DNA from: an uncultured Pelagibacteraceae bacterium
Lineage (GTDB): Bacteria > Pseudomonadota > Alphaproteobacteria > Pelagibacterales > AG-422-B15
Assembly (NCBI GenBank): GCA_902564025.1
Contig: CACEZK010000005.1
Coordinates: 1 to 64,000 of the forward strand
Direction of reading: 5' to 3'
DNA: 64,000 bases
Every line of letters starts with the position of its first letter. Within the stretch, counting starts at the first letter, position 1. Below are positions 63,593 through 64,000 of the stretch, in pieces. The position numbers were made by a program, and so were the translations under genes. Below the pieces are notes generated by a model that searched no databases, had not been told where the DNA came from, and worked only from the letters and a program-made list of their open reading frames with translations.

Positions 63593-63900
63593 GCAGTAAA
63601 AAAGTTGATGTATTAGTTCGGCTCTTTGATACAATTATTTCACATGCTAATGAAGACCCTTCAAAATCTTATACGGCAAAACTTATATCAGAAGGCAAAA
63701 GCAAATGTATAGAAAAGTTAAAAGAGGAATCGCTTGAAACTGTGGAGGCTGCTGAAGAAAATAATTTAGAGCAGATAATTTATGAATCGGCGGATCTTAT
63801 TTATCATTTGTTAGTTATGTTGAAAAAATTTGATATTACTCCTGATCAAGTCTATGAGGAGTTAGAAAAAAGAGAGGGTAAAACAGGACTTAGAGATTAA
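63589..63900 (+). CDS. hisE: phosphoribosyl-ATP pyrophosphatase
   Basis: SYTAKLISEGKSKCIEKLKEESLETVEAA, ESADLIYHLLVML. Confidence 0.95.
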   Translation: MSSKKVDVLVRLFDTIISHANEDPSKSYTAKLISEGKSKCIEKLKEESLETVEAAEENNLEQIIYESADLIYHLLVMLKKFDITPDQVYEELEKREGKTGLRD

Positions 63901-64000
63901 TGTCGTATGATAAGGAAAATATTTTTGCTAAGATTTTAAGAGGCGAAATTCCTTGTGATAAAATTTATGAGGATGAATATGTCCTATCATTCAAAGATAT
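63900..64000 (+). CDS. HIT family protein (3' truncated by window)
   Basis: Manual translation MSYDKENIFAKILRGEIPCDKIYEDEYVLSFKD; TAATG overlap with hisE. Confidence 0.88.
   Translation, partial: MSYDKENIFAKILRGEIPCDKIYEDEYVLSFKD

Noticed and set aside
1-64000. CRISPR arrays, prophage, transposases, toxin-antitoxin or defence islands
   Set aside because: No regularly spaced repeats or matching protein motifs seen on reading the ORF track and sequence

Overview
This is a compact, AT-rich chromosomal segment that looks alphaproteobacterial, probably from a streamlined marine-type lineage. The taxonomy is inferred from gene content and gene order only. The right half follows the typical alphaproteobacterial replication-origin neighbourhood: leuS-lptE-holA, parB-parA-rsmG-mnmG-mnmE, rho-hemJ-hemH-hemE, maf-aroE-coaE-dnaQ, secB-fxsA-tim44, hslUV and hisB/H/A/F/E. 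It holds a perfect 16-bp parS inside rsmG and a candidate oriC between divergent hemE and maf. The left half has housekeeping genes (rlmN, argG, folD, hemCD, tsaD, gpsA, acs, rpe, purH, ftsK, lolA, a glutamine synthetase). It also has a DUF1302/DUF1329/YCF48 envelope module, a small glycan-type cluster (two FkbM methyltransferases, a GT9 glycosyltransferase, an MFS transporter) around a tRNA-Gly(GCC), and a porin. I saw no CRISPR array, prophage, transposon or recognisable defence island. The best candidate for something under-described is a translationally coupled pair at 46705-48532: a passenger-less inverse-autotransporter (intimin/invasin-type) beta-barrel and a secreted protein of unknown family, between rho and mnmE. 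Other notable points: 9 of 10 convergent gene junctions have -4 to +1 nt spacing, six of them sharing a single TTAA for both stop codons. A 51-aa SDHAF4/DUF1674 gene is missing from the ORF track. There is a perfect 14-bp inverted repeat upstream of the porin, and a TPR-sulfotransferase gene sits inside an ATGA-coupled leuS-lptE-holA chain. All family calls come from reading motifs by eye; no database search was run.
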